Source: Pirellulaceae bacterium (GTDB lineage: Bacteria > Planctomycetota > Planctomycetia > Pirellulales > Pirellulaceae). From it: 64,000 nt of DNA. Both the position numbers and the translations under genes were made by a program. Numbering within the stretch: the stretch's first letter is position 1; each line of letters opens with the position of its first letter. The DNA lies in contig JAGYIQ010000002.1 of NCBI GenBank assembly GCA_018402565.1, positions 434,001 through 498,000 of the forward strand. Direction: 5' to 3'. Positions 1 to 9,750 of the stretch are shown piece after piece. Under the pieces are notes generated by a model. It did not search any database, was not told the origin of the DNA, and saw nothing but the letters and a program-made list of their open reading frames with translations.

Positions 1-412
1 GACCGGCACGATAACCGAGACCGCGACATCTCGCGTTGGCGCTGTGGGGCGTTCCGCTGGCACCTGCGTCTCGCTCGGGGCCTGAAAGCGCGAGAATCGG
101 ATGACCGATTGCCGGGTTGATGATCGATTCATGGGAAAACCATCCTGGTTACAAAGGCCGTCGGTGGCCCATCGATCCGCCGGTCGCTGTCAATTGCTGT
201 CAACTGCCGTTACGCGTCCTCATCCGCTGCCCTGCCCACCGAGAAATTCGCTGCTAGCGAGAACGCATTTTGATCGAAGGCCGAGGCGGATTATCCGCAG
301 TGCGGGCCTTGGTGTCCACATCAATTTCTCTCTTGTCGCTACCGGCCGTGACTGCTACCTTCCCCGCGACGGGAGTGGTCTGTATTTTGAGCGAGTTAAA
401 GGATTGTTGCGA

Positions 413-1231
413 ATGAAAGCATGGTGGGTCTGGGGACTATTGGCTTGGCTGATCGCCGGGGGAGTGATTGGCAACTGGCGGCTAACTCTGGCCGCGGAGG
501 ACTCCATCTTTCCGGGTGTGCCGTTGGTCAGCGAGCTGTACCAAAGTGAAATGGAAATGTGGACGGGCGATTTGACTTCGGGTTGGTCGGCCAGCTACGA
601 GTTGGGGCTGAACGGGGCTCAAGGTAATGCCAACAACTTCAACTTGTCCACGGCATTGAATCTGACTCGGACCTTGGACAGTCGGATTACCACCGTAAAT
701 CTCAACTACGCCCAGGCCACAAACGAGAACGTTCTGATTCGAGATTTTGCTCTGCTTCGTACTCGCAACGAGTATCTGTTGGGCGACTCTCCCTGGTCCA
801 TCTTTACCGAAGGTCTCCTGGAATACGACAAGTTTCAAGCCTTTGACTTTCGACTCACGCTGGCGTCTGGCGTTGGCTATCGTTGGATCGAAAATGAAAC
901 GACAACCTTAAAAACGCGTACGGGCTTAGGTACCTCGCGAGAATTCGGCGGTTCGAATGACGAGTGGAAACCGGAATTAGTCTTGGGGCTGGATTTTAAG
1001 CATCGCTTGACAGAGAAACAGAGCCTGTACCTGACGAACGACTTCTATCCGAATTGGACGGACTTCAGTGATTTCCGCATGATCACCGATGCCGGTTGGC
1101 AGTTGCTGATCGACGAGACCACTCGCACCAGCTTGAAGGTGGGGGTGATCAATCGACACGACAGCACGCCCGGCGGCCAGGAGGCCAACGACTTGAATTA
1201 CTCGATCTTGCTGATGTGGAATACCAAGTAG
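413..1231 (+). CDS. DUF481 outer-membrane-type protein
   Basis: Predicted 272-residue DUF481 family protein, probably an outer-membrane beta-barrel of unknown function. The reading frame is open from 101, but the ATG at 413 is preferred. An AAAGGA box (398-403) lies 9 bases upstream, and translation then begins with a hydrophobic signal peptide (MKAWWVWGLLAWLIAGG...) ending near the Ala-Ala-Glu after residue 30. The mature part alternates polar and aromatic residues as in barrel strands (SWSASYELGL, GVGYRW, TDAGWQLL). The next gene starts one base after its stop codon, so the two are probably co-translated. Family assignment is by pattern recognition; transported substrate is unknown. Confidence 0.8.
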   Translation: MKAWWVWGLLAWLIAGGVIGNWRLTLAAEDSIFPGVPLVSELYQSEMEMWTGDLTSGWSASYELGLNGAQGNANNFNLSTALNLTRTLDSRITTVNLNYAQATNENVLIRDFALLRTRNEYLLGDSPWSIFTEGLLEYDKFQAFDFRLTLASGVGYRWIENETTTLKTRTGLGTSREFGGSNDEWKPELVLGLDFKHRLTEKQSLYLTNDFYPNWTDFSDFRMITDAGWQLLIDETTRTSLKVGVINRHDSTPGGQEANDLNYSILLMWNTK

Positions 1232-1232
1232 C

Positions 1233-3476
1233 ATGAGTTGCCGTGTGGCTGCAGACGAAGCGGATCGATCCGAGCGACCTCTGACGGTCCGCTGTCGGCC
1301 CGACCTGATCGTTTCTCGCCAGCGGTACCAAGGCGGCGATTATTGGTTGGTCAAGGACCCACTGACGTTGCAGTACTTCCGCTTTCAAGAGGAGGAGTAC
1401 TGGTTGCTGCAGGCCCTGGATGGCGGGGCCACGGTCGAGGGCATGCAGCGTGAGTTCAGCCAACGATTCGCGCCCCAGAAGATCATGCCGGGTGAAATCC
1501 AACAGTTTATCGGCCAGCTCTTTCGCAGCGGGCTGATCCTGGCTGACGGTACCCACCAGGGCCGGCAACTGTGGCAACGCCGCCAGAAGCAGTTAAGTCG
1601 GGAGCGATGGGGGCAAGTGATGAACTTGCTCTCATATCGGTTCCCCGGCTTCGACGCCGGACGGATTTTGGATCGTTTGGCGCCATGGACCATGTGGTTC
1701 TTCTCGGCGTGGGCCGTCGGTCTGGTCGGTTTGCTGGCCATCGCCGCCGCGACCCTGGCGTTGACCCAGTTTGAGATCTTGCAGCAGCGTTTGCCGAGCT
1801 TTGAGCAGTTCTTTGCGATTAAGAATTGGGCCTTGCTGGCCGTGACGCTGGGTGTGACCAAAGTCATTCACGAACTGGGACATGGCCTGGCCTGTCGCCG
1901 TTTTGGTGGCGAGTGTCACGAGATGGGCGTGATGCTGTTGGTACTGACGCCATGCTTGTACTGCAATGTCTCGGACGCCTGGATGATCCCCTCCAAGTGG
2001 AAGCGGATGTTTATCTCGGCGGCAGGTATGTATGTCGAGTTGGCCATGGCCGCCGCGGCGACGTTTGTCTGGTGGTTCTCGCAGCCGGGCTGGGTCAACT
2101 CGCTGGCTTTGAACCTGATCTTTGTCTGCGGCGTGAGCACACTGCTGTTCAACTTGAACCCGTTGCTGCGGTTCGACGGCTACTACATCCTGGCGGATTG
2201 GCTTGAAATCCCAAATTTAAGGCAAAAAGCCAGCAAATTGCTACAGGGAGTGGCCAGCAAATGGCTGTTGGGGATGCCGGTACCCCGCGATCCATTCCTA
2301 CCGCAGCGGCATGTCTTTTGGTTCGTGCTGTACAGTGTGGCCGCCGCGATTTATCGCTGGGTGTTGACGCTGACGATCTTCTGGTTCCTCTACCAACTAT
2401 TGGAACCGTATGGCCTGAAAATACTGGGACAAGGACTGGCGGTGTTTTCTGTGCTGGGGTTGATCGTGTACCCCTTGTTGCAACTGTATCGTTTCTTTCG
2501 GACTCCGGGAAAGGTGGAAACCGTGAAAGCTTGGCGACTGACCATGAGCATCGCGGGAGCCGGTGTCGGCTTGGCGGGCATCCTGCTGCTGCCCTTGCCG
2601 CACTATGTGGACATGCCCTTGTACGTGCAACCGGCCGACATGACGAATGTCTACGTTGAAACCCCCGGGGTACTCCAGGGGGTTTCGGTCGAAAAATACC
2701 AAGCTGTAACGGCGGGACAGCCGTTGGTGCGGTTGGTCAACCACGACCTGCTGCAACAACAGGTGGCCGCGGCCAACGAACTCGCACGCAGCCAAAGTCG
2801 TGTGCAGGAGTTGATCGAACGCCAGGCGTCGGGCGATCAGCAGGCCAGTCTGGCGTTGGAATCGACGCGAGTGCAGGTACAGAACAGCGAGTTCGTCGTG
2901 CGTGATTTCCAGCGTCGATTGGACTCGTTGCAGGTGGCCGCGCCGGTGACGGGATGGTTGCTGCCGGCGTCGCGTTTGGCAGCTCCGCCGGGCGATTCCG
3001 AGCGACTCCCCGGCTTGGTCGGCGATCCGCTGGAGCCGAGCAATCGAGCCGCGTTGCTGGCTGAGCAGACCTTGTTGGCCCAGGTCGCTCCGGACATGAA
3101 TCGCTGGGAAGCCCTGATTTTGGTCGACCAGGAGGAAGTCGAATTCACCCATGTGGGCCAGAGCGTGAAAGTCTGGTTGGCCAACTTCCCGGGCCAAGTC
3201 TTTCGCACATCGGTGGGGGAAGTGGCGGTGGATCCGCTCCGCGTCCTGCCTCCCCAGATGGCATCGCCCCGCGGCGGACCGATCGAGGCCACGGCGACGG
3301 AGGGGGGGCAATTCAAGGCCACCTCGGCCAAGTACTTGGTGGTCGCATCGTTGGACAATCCTGAGCAATTGCTGGTCAAAGACCTGACCGGCGTGGCTCG
3401 GATTCACGTTGGCTACCGGACCGTCGGCAGCCGTCTGGGACGGTTCTTCGCCCAGACCTTCAACTTCAAGCTTTAG
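1233..3476 (+). CDS. PqqD-like / M50 metallopeptidase / HlyD-like fusion protein
   Basis: 747 residues with three parts. Residues about 25-105 resemble a PqqD-type winged-helix domain (YWLVKDPLTLQYFRF..., EEEYWLLQALDGG). Residues about 140-460 are multi-pass membrane with the zinc site HELGH near 210 and a second metal-ligand region NLNPLLRFDGYY near 310, as in M50 (site-2) peptidases. Residues about 460-747 form a HlyD/biotin-lipoyl-like periplasmic adaptor: a coiled stretch of Gln and Ala around 505-560, then a beta-rich region (VDQEEVEFTHVGQSVKVWL). Starts directly after the DUF481 stop (TAG, one base, ATG). Similar fusions are known in planctomycetes and in peptide-export loci. A role in export or envelope processing is inferred. 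Confidence 0.85.
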   Translation: MSCRVAADEADRSERPLTVRCRPDLIVSRQRYQGGDYWLVKDPLTLQYFRFQEEEYWLLQALDGGATVEGMQREFSQRFAPQKIMPGEIQQFIGQLFRSGLILADGTHQGRQLWQRRQKQLSRERWGQVMNLLSYRFPGFDAGRILDRLAPWTMWFFSAWAVGLVGLLAIAAATLALTQFEILQQRLPSFEQFFAIKNWALLAVTLGVTKVIHELGHGLACRRFGGECHEMGVMLLVLTPCLYCNVSDAWMIPSKWKRMFISAAGMYVELAMAAAATFVWWFSQPGWVNSLALNLIFVCGVSTLLFNLNPLLRFDGYYILADWLEIPNLRQKASKLLQGVASKWLLGMPVPRDPFLPQRHVFWFVLYSVAAAIYRWVLTLTIFWFLYQLLEPYGLKILGQGLAVFSVLGLIVYPLLQLYRFFRTPGKVETVKAWRLTMSIAGAGVGLAGILLLPLPHYVDMPLYVQPADMTNVYVETPGVLQGVSVEKYQAVTAGQPLVRLVNHDLLQQQVAAANELARSQSRVQELIERQASGDQQASLALESTRVQVQNSEFVVRDFQRRLDSLQVAAPVTGWLLPASRLAAPPGDSERLPGLVGDPLEPSNRAALLAEQTLLAQVAPDMNRWEALILVDQEEVEFTHVGQSVKVWLANFPGQVFRTSVGEVAVDPLRVLPPQMASPRGGPIEATATEGGQFKATSAKYLVVASLDNPEQLLVKDLTGVARIHVGYRTVGSRLGRFFAQTFNFKL

Positions 3477-3630
3477 ACGGTCTCACCGGCGGGGTTTCGC
3501 CCCTCTCGATCGGTGAATCGGTACGGGCTCTCCCCCCTTTTTGCGACCCCGTATGTACGAATTTCGGCCCTAGGGTTATCGTGGTGCCGTCTGCGAGTTC
3601 CGTTATTGTCACCACTCCCAGGGACCCATC

Positions 3631-4860
3631 ATGAAAGCATTTGAAGCGGTCGAAAAGTACTTTAGTAAGGCGGCGGATCACCTGGAGTTGCCAGATTCGA
3701 TGCGGCGTTTATTGGTGACTTGCAAGCGGGAAGTCCAGGTTGAGGTTCCCGTTGAAATGGATGACGGGCGACTGGAGACTTTGATCGGTTTCCGCGTGCA
3801 GCACAATAATGCTCGCGGGCCGATGAAGGGGGGATTGCGGTACCACTGGGAGGTGGACCTGGACGAGGTCCGCGCGTTGGCCTCGCTGATGACCTGGAAG
3901 ACGGCGGTTGTGAATCTGCCGTACGGTGGAGCCAAGGGCGGCATCTGTGTCGACCCGCGGAAACTGAGCCCGAAGGAACTGGAGCGAATCACGCGGAAGT
4001 TCGTCGATCAAATTCACGAAATCATCGGGCCCGACGTTGACATCCCCGCGCCTGACATGGGTACCAACGCCACGGTCATGGCCTGGATCCGCAACCAATG
4101 GGAAAAATATCACGGATTTCACCCAGGCGTGATCACTGGCAAACCGGTGGAGCACTATGGCTCGAAGGGACGCGAGGAAGCCACCGGCCGCGGCTTGGGC
4201 ATTCTAGCATTCAAGATGTTGCAGCGATTGGGGCGTTCCCCCAAAGATACACGGGTGGCTATCCAAGGGTTCGGCAATGTGGGCACCCATGCCGCCAAGT
4301 TGTTGCACGAGTCCGAGTTCAAAGTGGTGGCGATCAGCGACCTGTCGGGGGCCTACTACAACCCGCAGGGCCTCGACATCCCCGCGGCCTTGAAGCATGT
4401 CCTGCAGCATCACTCGCTGCAAGGCTTCACCAAGGCCGACATGATTAGCAATGAAGAGTTATTGGCCCTGGATGTCGAGATGTTGGTGCCCGCCGCGTTG
4501 GGCAACGTGATCAACGCCTCGAATGTCCACCAGATCAAGGCGCGAATGATTATCGAGGGAGCCAACGGCCCGGTCTCGCCCGAGGCCGACGATGTGTTGG
4601 AGGCGAATCAGGTCGTCGTCCTGCCCGACATTTTGGCCAATGCCGGCGGTGTGACGGTCAGCTACTTCGAGTGGGTCCAGAACCGCCAGTACTATCAATG
4701 GGATTTGAATCGGGTGCGGCAGAGCCTGGACAATGTGTTGTCCACGGCGTTTGAAGAAGTCTGGCAGATGAGTCTCGAGCACAAGGTTTCGCTGCGGACA
4801 GCGGCCTTCATGATCGGGATTGATCGCGTGCGCCGTGCCACCGAGTTGTCTGGTTACTAA
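3631..4860 (+). CDS. Glu/Leu/Phe/Val dehydrogenase (glutamate dehydrogenase type)
   Basis: 409-residue cytosolic oxidative deaminase of the Glu/Leu/Phe/Val family, most likely catalysing glutamate to 2-oxoglutarate plus ammonia with NAD(P). The substrate-binding stretch GPMKGGLRYH is near residue 65. The catalytic lysine motif PYGGAKGG is at about 97-104. PAPDMGTN follows, and the Rossmann motif GFGNVG is near 213. C-terminal ANAGGVTVSYFEWVQN is characteristic of the family. Length is normal. Preceded by 154 bases with no gene and followed after 14 bases by the MutS-like gene. Substrate choice between glutamate and branched amino acids cannot be settled by eye, but the KGGLRYH and PAPDMGT signatures favour glutamate. 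Confidence 0.92.
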   Translation: MKAFEAVEKYFSKAADHLELPDSMRRLLVTCKREVQVEVPVEMDDGRLETLIGFRVQHNNARGPMKGGLRYHWEVDLDEVRALASLMTWKTAVVNLPYGGAKGGICVDPRKLSPKELERITRKFVDQIHEIIGPDVDIPAPDMGTNATVMAWIRNQWEKYHGFHPGVITGKPVEHYGSKGREEATGRGLGILAFKMLQRLGRSPKDTRVAIQGFGNVGTHAAKLLHESEFKVVAISDLSGAYYNPQGLDIPAALKHVLQHHSLQGFTKADMISNEELLALDVEMLVPAALGNVINASNVHQIKARMIIEGANGPVSPEADDVLEANQVVVLPDILANAGGVTVSYFEWVQNRQYYQWDLNRVRQSLDNVLSTAFEEVWQMSLEHKVSLRTAAFMIGIDRVRRATELSGY

Positions 4861-4874
4861 AGGACGGATTGGTT

Positions 4875-6830
4875 TTGGTTCCCGACCCCTACGCATTTTA
4901 CCAACAGCAGGTCGACCGGTTGCAGGAGGCCTATGCGGCCGTCGACGTCAAATGTCGTTGGAGTGGCCTGGCGCGGGGCCTGACGTTTTTGGCGGCGGCC
5001 GCTGCGTTCTTTGCCGCCTTTTTTCAATATCGTGACCAGGCCGCCCTCTGGTGGCCGGCCTGTGGCGTGTTGACGGGTGTGTTTTTGGCTCTGGTGATCT
5101 ACCATGGTTACTACGACCAACAGCGCCAGCGACTGGGTTTGCAACGCGCGTTCTTTCGCCAAGGCCTGGCGCGGATCCGTCGGGACTGGGCCAACATCAC
5201 CAATCCACTGACGTGGTCCACGGCAGGTAGCCCCGCTGGGGAAGTCGCATCGACGGCTCCGCCAGCGTCATCATCGGTCATGGATCGCGTGACCATGACG
5301 GACTTGGATCTGGAAGGCGAAAAGTCGCTCTGGCGCTTGTTGAATTTGGCTCGGACCCCCGGTGGCCAAGCTTGCTTGCGGCAGTGGATGGTGACCGCCG
5401 ATACGCTGGAGACCTCGCGCCAGCGACAGGAGAGTATTCGAGCCCTGGCCGACGCCGACACCTGGCGACATGAGTTTCTGTTGAGTTGCTGGGGTAGCGT
5501 CAGTCCCGTCTCCAACCCAGCCACGATTGTGGCATGGGCCACGGGTCCGACCTTGCCGTCTTGGCTTCAATCCATGATCTGGGTAGCGAGGCTGTCGGCG
5601 GCGATCGGCATTCTCTGGTTGATCGCGGGGATGGCGGGACTGCTCACTGCCCAGTGGCTCGGGAGCGGAATATTTGTCCTGATACTGTTTAATTTCCTGA
5701 TTAGCGTTTTTACATCGGGAGCCGTGCACGAATTGTTTCGGCAGGTGGCGTCGCGGGCGGAGGATGTACGACAGTACGATCGGCTGTTGGAGATGTTGGC
5801 CAGCCTGCCGTTGCGAACGCCGCTATTGGATCGCCTGCGACAGCGAGTGCAAAGTCGTGGCTCCGCCGCCGTGGATTCGGAGGCCCCCTCCGACCGTGGC
5901 TCCGCCCATCGCCCGGCCATGCGTTCGCTGTTGACTTGGAGCATCTTGGGCAATCTCCGCAGCGGCGTGACGTTCATTGTATATGTGGTGCTGCAGTTCA
6001 CGCTGCTATGGGACCTGCATATCTTGGCGGGACTGGAGCGATGGCGGCAGCGGTGGGGACAAGCCCTGGCCGGTTGGTTCGCCTCGTTGGGGGAACTCGA
6101 GGCCTTGGCCGTTTTGGCGCAATGCCGCTTCGATCACCCGGAATGGGTGTTTCCGGAATTGGCACCGGCTCAGACTGGACTGGCCATCATCACGGGCGAG
6201 GGCGTCGGGCATCCGCTGCTGGGACCGCAGGCGGTGGCGAATCCAGTTAGCCTGGGGCCCTGGGGACAAGCCCTGGTGGTGACCGGCTCCAACATGTCCG
6301 GCAAGAGCACCTACCTGCGAGCGGTCGGCGTCAACTTGATCCTGGGCCGGATGGGTGGGCCCGTGGATGCCAAGGCGTTTCGCATGCCAGCGGTGGAGAT
6401 TGGCACCAGCATGCGGGTGGCCGACTCCTTGGCCGATGGTGTGAGTTTCTTCATGTCGGAACTGAGACGACTGAAGCAGATCGTCGACCGGTCGCGCGAG
6501 TTCTCTGCCGGCCAGGACATTCAGTTCGTCTACCTATTGGACGAAATCTTGCAGGGCACCAATTCGCAGGAGCGGCAGATCGCCGTCACGCGGGTCCTGC
6601 AACAATTGCTGGCCCGCCGAGCCGTTGGCGCGATTTCCACGCACGACTTGCAGTTGCCTGACGTCAAGGAATTGGTCGGCCAGCTACAGGTGGTCCACTT
6701 CAAGGAATCGTTTGCGGAGGTGGACGGCAAGCAGACCATGACCTTCGACTACGTCATGCGTCCCGGCATCACCCCGACGACCAACGCCCTCAAACTCCTC
6801 GCCCTCGTCGGACTGGACGCCACCGAGTAA
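4875..6830 (+). CDS. Membrane-anchored MutS-like ATPase
   Basis: About 651 residues. The C-terminal third is a MutS ATPase domain: Walker A SNMSGKST near residue 475, Walker B YLLDEILQGTNS near 557, then the ISTHD switch. No N-terminal mismatch-recognition domain is visible. Instead there are two hydrophobic pairs, at about 35-75 and 235-285 (ILWLIAGMAGLL, IFVLILFNFLI), so the protein is probably anchored in the membrane. Start: TTG at 4869 and TTG at 4875 are both in frame; the AAAGGA box at 4859-4864 has normal spacing only to 4875. It overlaps the end of the dehydrogenase gene, suggesting coupling. Canonical mismatch repair is unlikely; function unknown. Confidence 0.82.
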   Translation: MVPDPYAFYQQQVDRLQEAYAAVDVKCRWSGLARGLTFLAAAAAFFAAFFQYRDQAALWWPACGVLTGVFLALVIYHGYYDQQRQRLGLQRAFFRQGLARIRRDWANITNPLTWSTAGSPAGEVASTAPPASSSVMDRVTMTDLDLEGEKSLWRLLNLARTPGGQACLRQWMVTADTLETSRQRQESIRALADADTWRHEFLLSCWGSVSPVSNPATIVAWATGPTLPSWLQSMIWVARLSAAIGILWLIAGMAGLLTAQWLGSGIFVLILFNFLISVFTSGAVHELFRQVASRAEDVRQYDRLLEMLASLPLRTPLLDRLRQRVQSRGSAAVDSEAPSDRGSAHRPAMRSLLTWSILGNLRSGVTFIVYVVLQFTLLWDLHILAGLERWRQRWGQALAGWFASLGELEALAVLAQCRFDHPEWVFPELAPAQTGLAIITGEGVGHPLLGPQAVANPVSLGPWGQALVVTGSNMSGKSTYLRAVGVNLILGRMGGPVDAKAFRMPAVEIGTSMRVADSLADGVSFFMSELRRLKQIVDRSREFSAGQDIQFVYLLDEILQGTNSQERQIAVTRVLQQLLARRAVGAISTHDLQLPDVKELVGQLQVVHFKESFAEVDGKQTMTFDYVMRPGITPTTNALKLLALVGLDATE

Positions 6831-6892
6831 GGCCTGCGGCGTTCCCCCGCCAACCGGCCGCGGCAACCGCGATCAGTCTGGGGTGCGGCCAG

Positions 6893-6938
6893 CGTGGGGT
6901 GCAGCGGGCGTGGGGTGCAGCGGGCTTCGCCAGCCCGC
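6893..6938. repeat. Short GC-rich direct repeat and hairpin upstream of ppdK
   Basis: In the 249-base gap before ppdK, GTGGGGTGCAGCGGGC occurs twice in succession. The second copy runs into a 7-bp hairpin, GCGGGCT / AGCCCGC (6920-6938, loop TCGCC). This type of palindrome is dispersed in planctomycete intergenic DNA. It lies upstream of the proposed ppdK promoter and could end transcription from the MutS-like gene, though no T-run follows. Confidence 0.5.
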
Positions 6939-6991
6939 CAATGCCGGCTGAAAACGGCGATTCTGGGCAGACCGGGCTGGCGGCGAAGTCA

Positions 6992-7020
6992 TTGACGATT
7001 TTTCTGGGTACTGGTAAATT
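6992..7020 (+). promoter_or_regulatory. Candidate sigma-70-type promoter of ppdK
   Basis: TTGACG (6992-6997) and TAAATT (7015-7020) are separated by exactly 17 bases. They would give a 5' leader of roughly 50 bases before the ppdK ATG at 7080. Five and four of six positions match the consensus. This is a pattern match without transcript data. Confidence 0.45.
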
Positions 7021-7079
7021 GGGTCGCCGGGAACATTTGACGGTCCCGCAAACTTTCACATTTTTGAGGTTAACGACTG

Positions 7080-9737
7080 ATGGCAAAAGCAGCGGCCAAG
7101 CTTGGAAAAATGGTTTACTATTTTGGTGCCACCAAAACCGAAGGCAGAGGCCTGACCAAGGCACTGCTGGGTGGCAAAGGCATCAACTTGGCCGAGATGA
7201 CCTCGATCGGGCTGCCCGTCCCTCCGGGCTTCACCATCACGACCGAATGCTGCGACGCTTACAGCAAGGGCAAGCACAAGCTGCCCGAGGGCTTGATGGA
7301 CGAAGTTGCCAAGCACATCAAGACCCTGGAGAAGGAACTGGGTAAGAAGTTCGGCGACAACAACGATCCGTTGCTGGTCTCGGTTCGCTCCGGTGCCGCT
7401 GTCAGCATGCCGGGCATGATGAACACGATTCTGAACTTGGGTCTGACCGACCAGTCCGTGCAGGGCTTGGTCAAGGCCACCAGCAACCCGCGGTTTGCTT
7501 ACGACGCCTACCGACGTGTGATCAACATGTTCGGCGACGTTGTGATGGGCGTGGAGCACGAGCACTTCGAACACGCGTTTGATCAAATCAAGAAGAAGTA
7601 CAAGGTCGCCTTGGACACCGACGTGCCGACCGAGGGTCTGCAAGAGTTGGTCCAAGCCTACAAGGATGTCTACAAAGAACACACCGGCAAGGCTTTCCCG
7701 CAAGATCCGACCGTTCAGTTGCAATTGGCGATCGAAGCGGTCTTCAAGAGCTGGGACTCTGACAAGGCCATCAAGTACCGCGAAATCGAAAACATCCGCG
7801 GCTTGCTGGGTACCGCCGTCAACGTCCAATCGATGGTCTACGGCAACATGGGTATCGACTCCGGCACGGGTGTGGCGTTTACCCGCAACCCCTCGACCGG
7901 CGAGAACAAGTTCTACGGTGAATTCTTGATCAACGCTCAAGGCGAAGACGTGGTGGCCGGCATTCGCACGCCGCAACCCGTGGTTGAGATGAAGAAGTGG
8001 AACAAGGGAGTTTACGAAGAGCTGATGGGCATCAAGGACATCCTGGAGAAGCACTACAAGGAGATGCAGGATATCGAGTTCACCATTGAACGCGGCAAGC
8101 TGTTCATGCTGCAAACTCGGACTGGCAAGCGAACCGGTGCTGCCGCTGTCCGCATCGCTTGCGAAATGGTCGAGGAGAAGCTGATCGATCAAAAGACGGC
8201 TGTGCTCCGCGTCCCCGCCAACGACTTGAACCAACTGTTGTTGCCCAGCTTCAACCCGGCAGCTCGAAAGTCGGCTACCGTGCTGACCAAGGGTCTACCG
8301 GCTTCGCCAGGTGCCGCGGTGGGTGCCTTGGCCTTCACCGCCGAGGAAGCCGTTCGCCGCGCGGAAGCCGGCGAGAAGATCCTGTTGGTCCGCAAAGAGA
8401 CCAGCCCCGAGGACGTCGACGGCATGCACAAGGCCGCGGGTATTCTGACCAGCACCGGCGGTATGACCAGTCACGCGGCCGTGGTGGCCCGTGGTTGGGG
8501 ACGCTGCTGCGTGGCCGGTGCCGGTGAGATCCAGATCAACGAGAAGGCCGGCAAGATCACCGTCAATGGCAAGACCTTCGGCCAGAAGGACATCCTCAGC
8601 ATCGACGGCACGACCGGCGAAGTGATGGAGGGCGCGATCGACACCCAGTCGCCAACGATGTCCGGCAACTTTGCCACCTTGATGGAATGGGCCGACAAGT
8701 ACCGCAAGCTGGGGGTCCGCACCAACGCCGACTCGCCCAACGACTCGAAGAAGGCTCGCGGCTTCGGTGCCGAAGGCATTGGTCTCTGCCGCACCGAGCA
8801 CATGTTCTTCGAAGAGGATCGCATCTCCGCCATGCGTGAGATGATCTTGGCCGACAAGGAAGTCGAACGCCGACAGGCCTTGGCCAAGTTGTTGCCGTTC
8901 CAACGCAAGGACTTCGAGGGCATCTTCAAGGCCATGGACGGACTGCCCGTCACCGTGCGTCTGTTGGATCCGCCGTTGCACGAATTCCTGCCCAACGAAG
9001 CCAAGGCCCAGAAGGAAATGGCCGACATGTTGGGTGTCAAAGCGGCAGACGTGAAGGCTCGCGTGGATCAACTGCACGAGATGAACCCGATGCTGGGTCA
9101 TCGTGGCTGTCGCTTGAGTGTGACCTATCCGGAAATCCTGGAGATGCAAGTCACCGCCATCGTCGAGGCCGCCATCAATTGCCAAAAGAAAGGCATTGTC
9201 GCCAAGCCTGAGATCATGATCCCGTTGGTCGGTATGGTCGAGGAACTCCGCCTGCTCAAGGGCAAGGTGGTTGAGACCATCGAGACCGTCAAAGCCGCCA
9301 AGAAGTTCACCGACAAGTTGGACATTCTCATCGGCACCATGATCGAGATCCCACGGGCCGCCCTGACCGCCGACAAGATCGCCGAAGAGGCAGAGTTCTT
9401 CAGCTTTGGCACCAACGACTTGACCCAGATGACCTTTGGGTTCAGCCGTGACGATATCGGGACCTTCTTGCCCGAGTACCTGACCAAAGAGCTCATGCCA
9501 GTCGATCCCTTTGTGTCGATCGATCAATCGGGTGTGGGTCAATTGGTCGAGATGGCCGTGCTCAAGGGCCGCGCCGCTCGCAAGGGCCTGAAGCTGGGTA
9601 TCTGCGGCGAACACGGTGGCGACCCCGACTCGGTGGACTTCTGCCATCGAGCCGGCCTGGACTACGTCAGCTGCTCGCCGTTCCGCGTGCCGATCGCTCG
9701 TCTGGCCGCCGCCCAAGCTGCCATCCGACACGGCTAG
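7080..9737 (+). CDS. ppdK: Pyruvate, phosphate dikinase
   Basis: 885-residue PPDK, which interconverts pyruvate + ATP + phosphate and phosphoenolpyruvate + AMP + diphosphate in the cytosol. All three domains are present: N-terminal nucleotide-binding domain (VYYFGATKTEG..., GGKGINLAEMTSIGLPVPPGF), central swivelling domain with the phospho-accepting histidine in GGMTSHAAVVARGWG (about residue 464), and C-terminal TIM-barrel (EGIGLCRTEHMFFE, GTNDLTQMTFGFSRDD, GICGEHGGDP with the catalytic cysteine). Length matches bacterial PPDK. It stands alone, with its own promoter-like sequence upstream and a strong terminator downstream. Codon use is regular and strongly biased, consistent with high expression. 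It probably supports gluconeogenesis or PPi-linked glycolysis. Confidence 0.97.
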   Translation: MAKAAAKLGKMVYYFGATKTEGRGLTKALLGGKGINLAEMTSIGLPVPPGFTITTECCDAYSKGKHKLPEGLMDEVAKHIKTLEKELGKKFGDNNDPLLVSVRSGAAVSMPGMMNTILNLGLTDQSVQGLVKATSNPRFAYDAYRRVINMFGDVVMGVEHEHFEHAFDQIKKKYKVALDTDVPTEGLQELVQAYKDVYKEHTGKAFPQDPTVQLQLAIEAVFKSWDSDKAIKYREIENIRGLLGTAVNVQSMVYGNMGIDSGTGVAFTRNPSTGENKFYGEFLINAQGEDVVAGIRTPQPVVEMKKWNKGVYEELMGIKDILEKHYKEMQDIEFTIERGKLFMLQTRTGKRTGAAAVRIACEMVEEKLIDQKTAVLRVPANDLNQLLLPSFNPAARKSATVLTKGLPASPGAAVGALAFTAEEAVRRAEAGEKILLVRKETSPEDVDGMHKAAGILTSTGGMTSHAAVVARGWGRCCVAGAGEIQINEKAGKITVNGKTFGQKDILSIDGTTGEVMEGAIDTQSPTMSGNFATLMEWADKYRKLGVRTNADSPNDSKKARGFGAEGIGLCRTEHMFFEEDRISAMREMILADKEVERRQALAKLLPFQRKDFEGIFKAMDGLPVTVRLLDPPLHEFLPNEAKAQKEMADMLGVKAADVKARVDQLHEMNPMLGHRGCRLSVTYPEILEMQVTAIVEAAINCQKKGIVAKPEIMIPLVGMVEELRLLKGKVVETIETVKAAKKFTDKLDILIGTMIEIPRAALTADKIAEEAEFFSFGTNDLTQMTFGFSRDDIGTFLPEYLTKELMPVDPFVSIDQSGVGQLVEMAVLKGRAARKGLKLGICGEHGGDPDSVDFCHRAGLDYVSCSPFRVPIARLAAAQAAIRHG

Positions 9738-9750
9738 GCAGAAAGCCCCG

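Noticed and set aside
1..412. Possible end of an upstream gene at the window edge
   Set aside because: Short open stretches reach about positions 85 and 120 in two plus frames, but neither shows recognisable protein sequence.
3478..3545. Possible terminator after the M50/HlyD gene
   Set aside because: TCACCG..CGGTGA and GGGG..CCCC dyads exist, but the T-run (about 3537-3541) is not adjacent; too weak to annotate.
8295..9731. 478-residue open frame on the minus strand
   Set aside because: Lies entirely opposite ppdK; His/Gly/Leu-rich composition is the mirror of biased PPDK codons.
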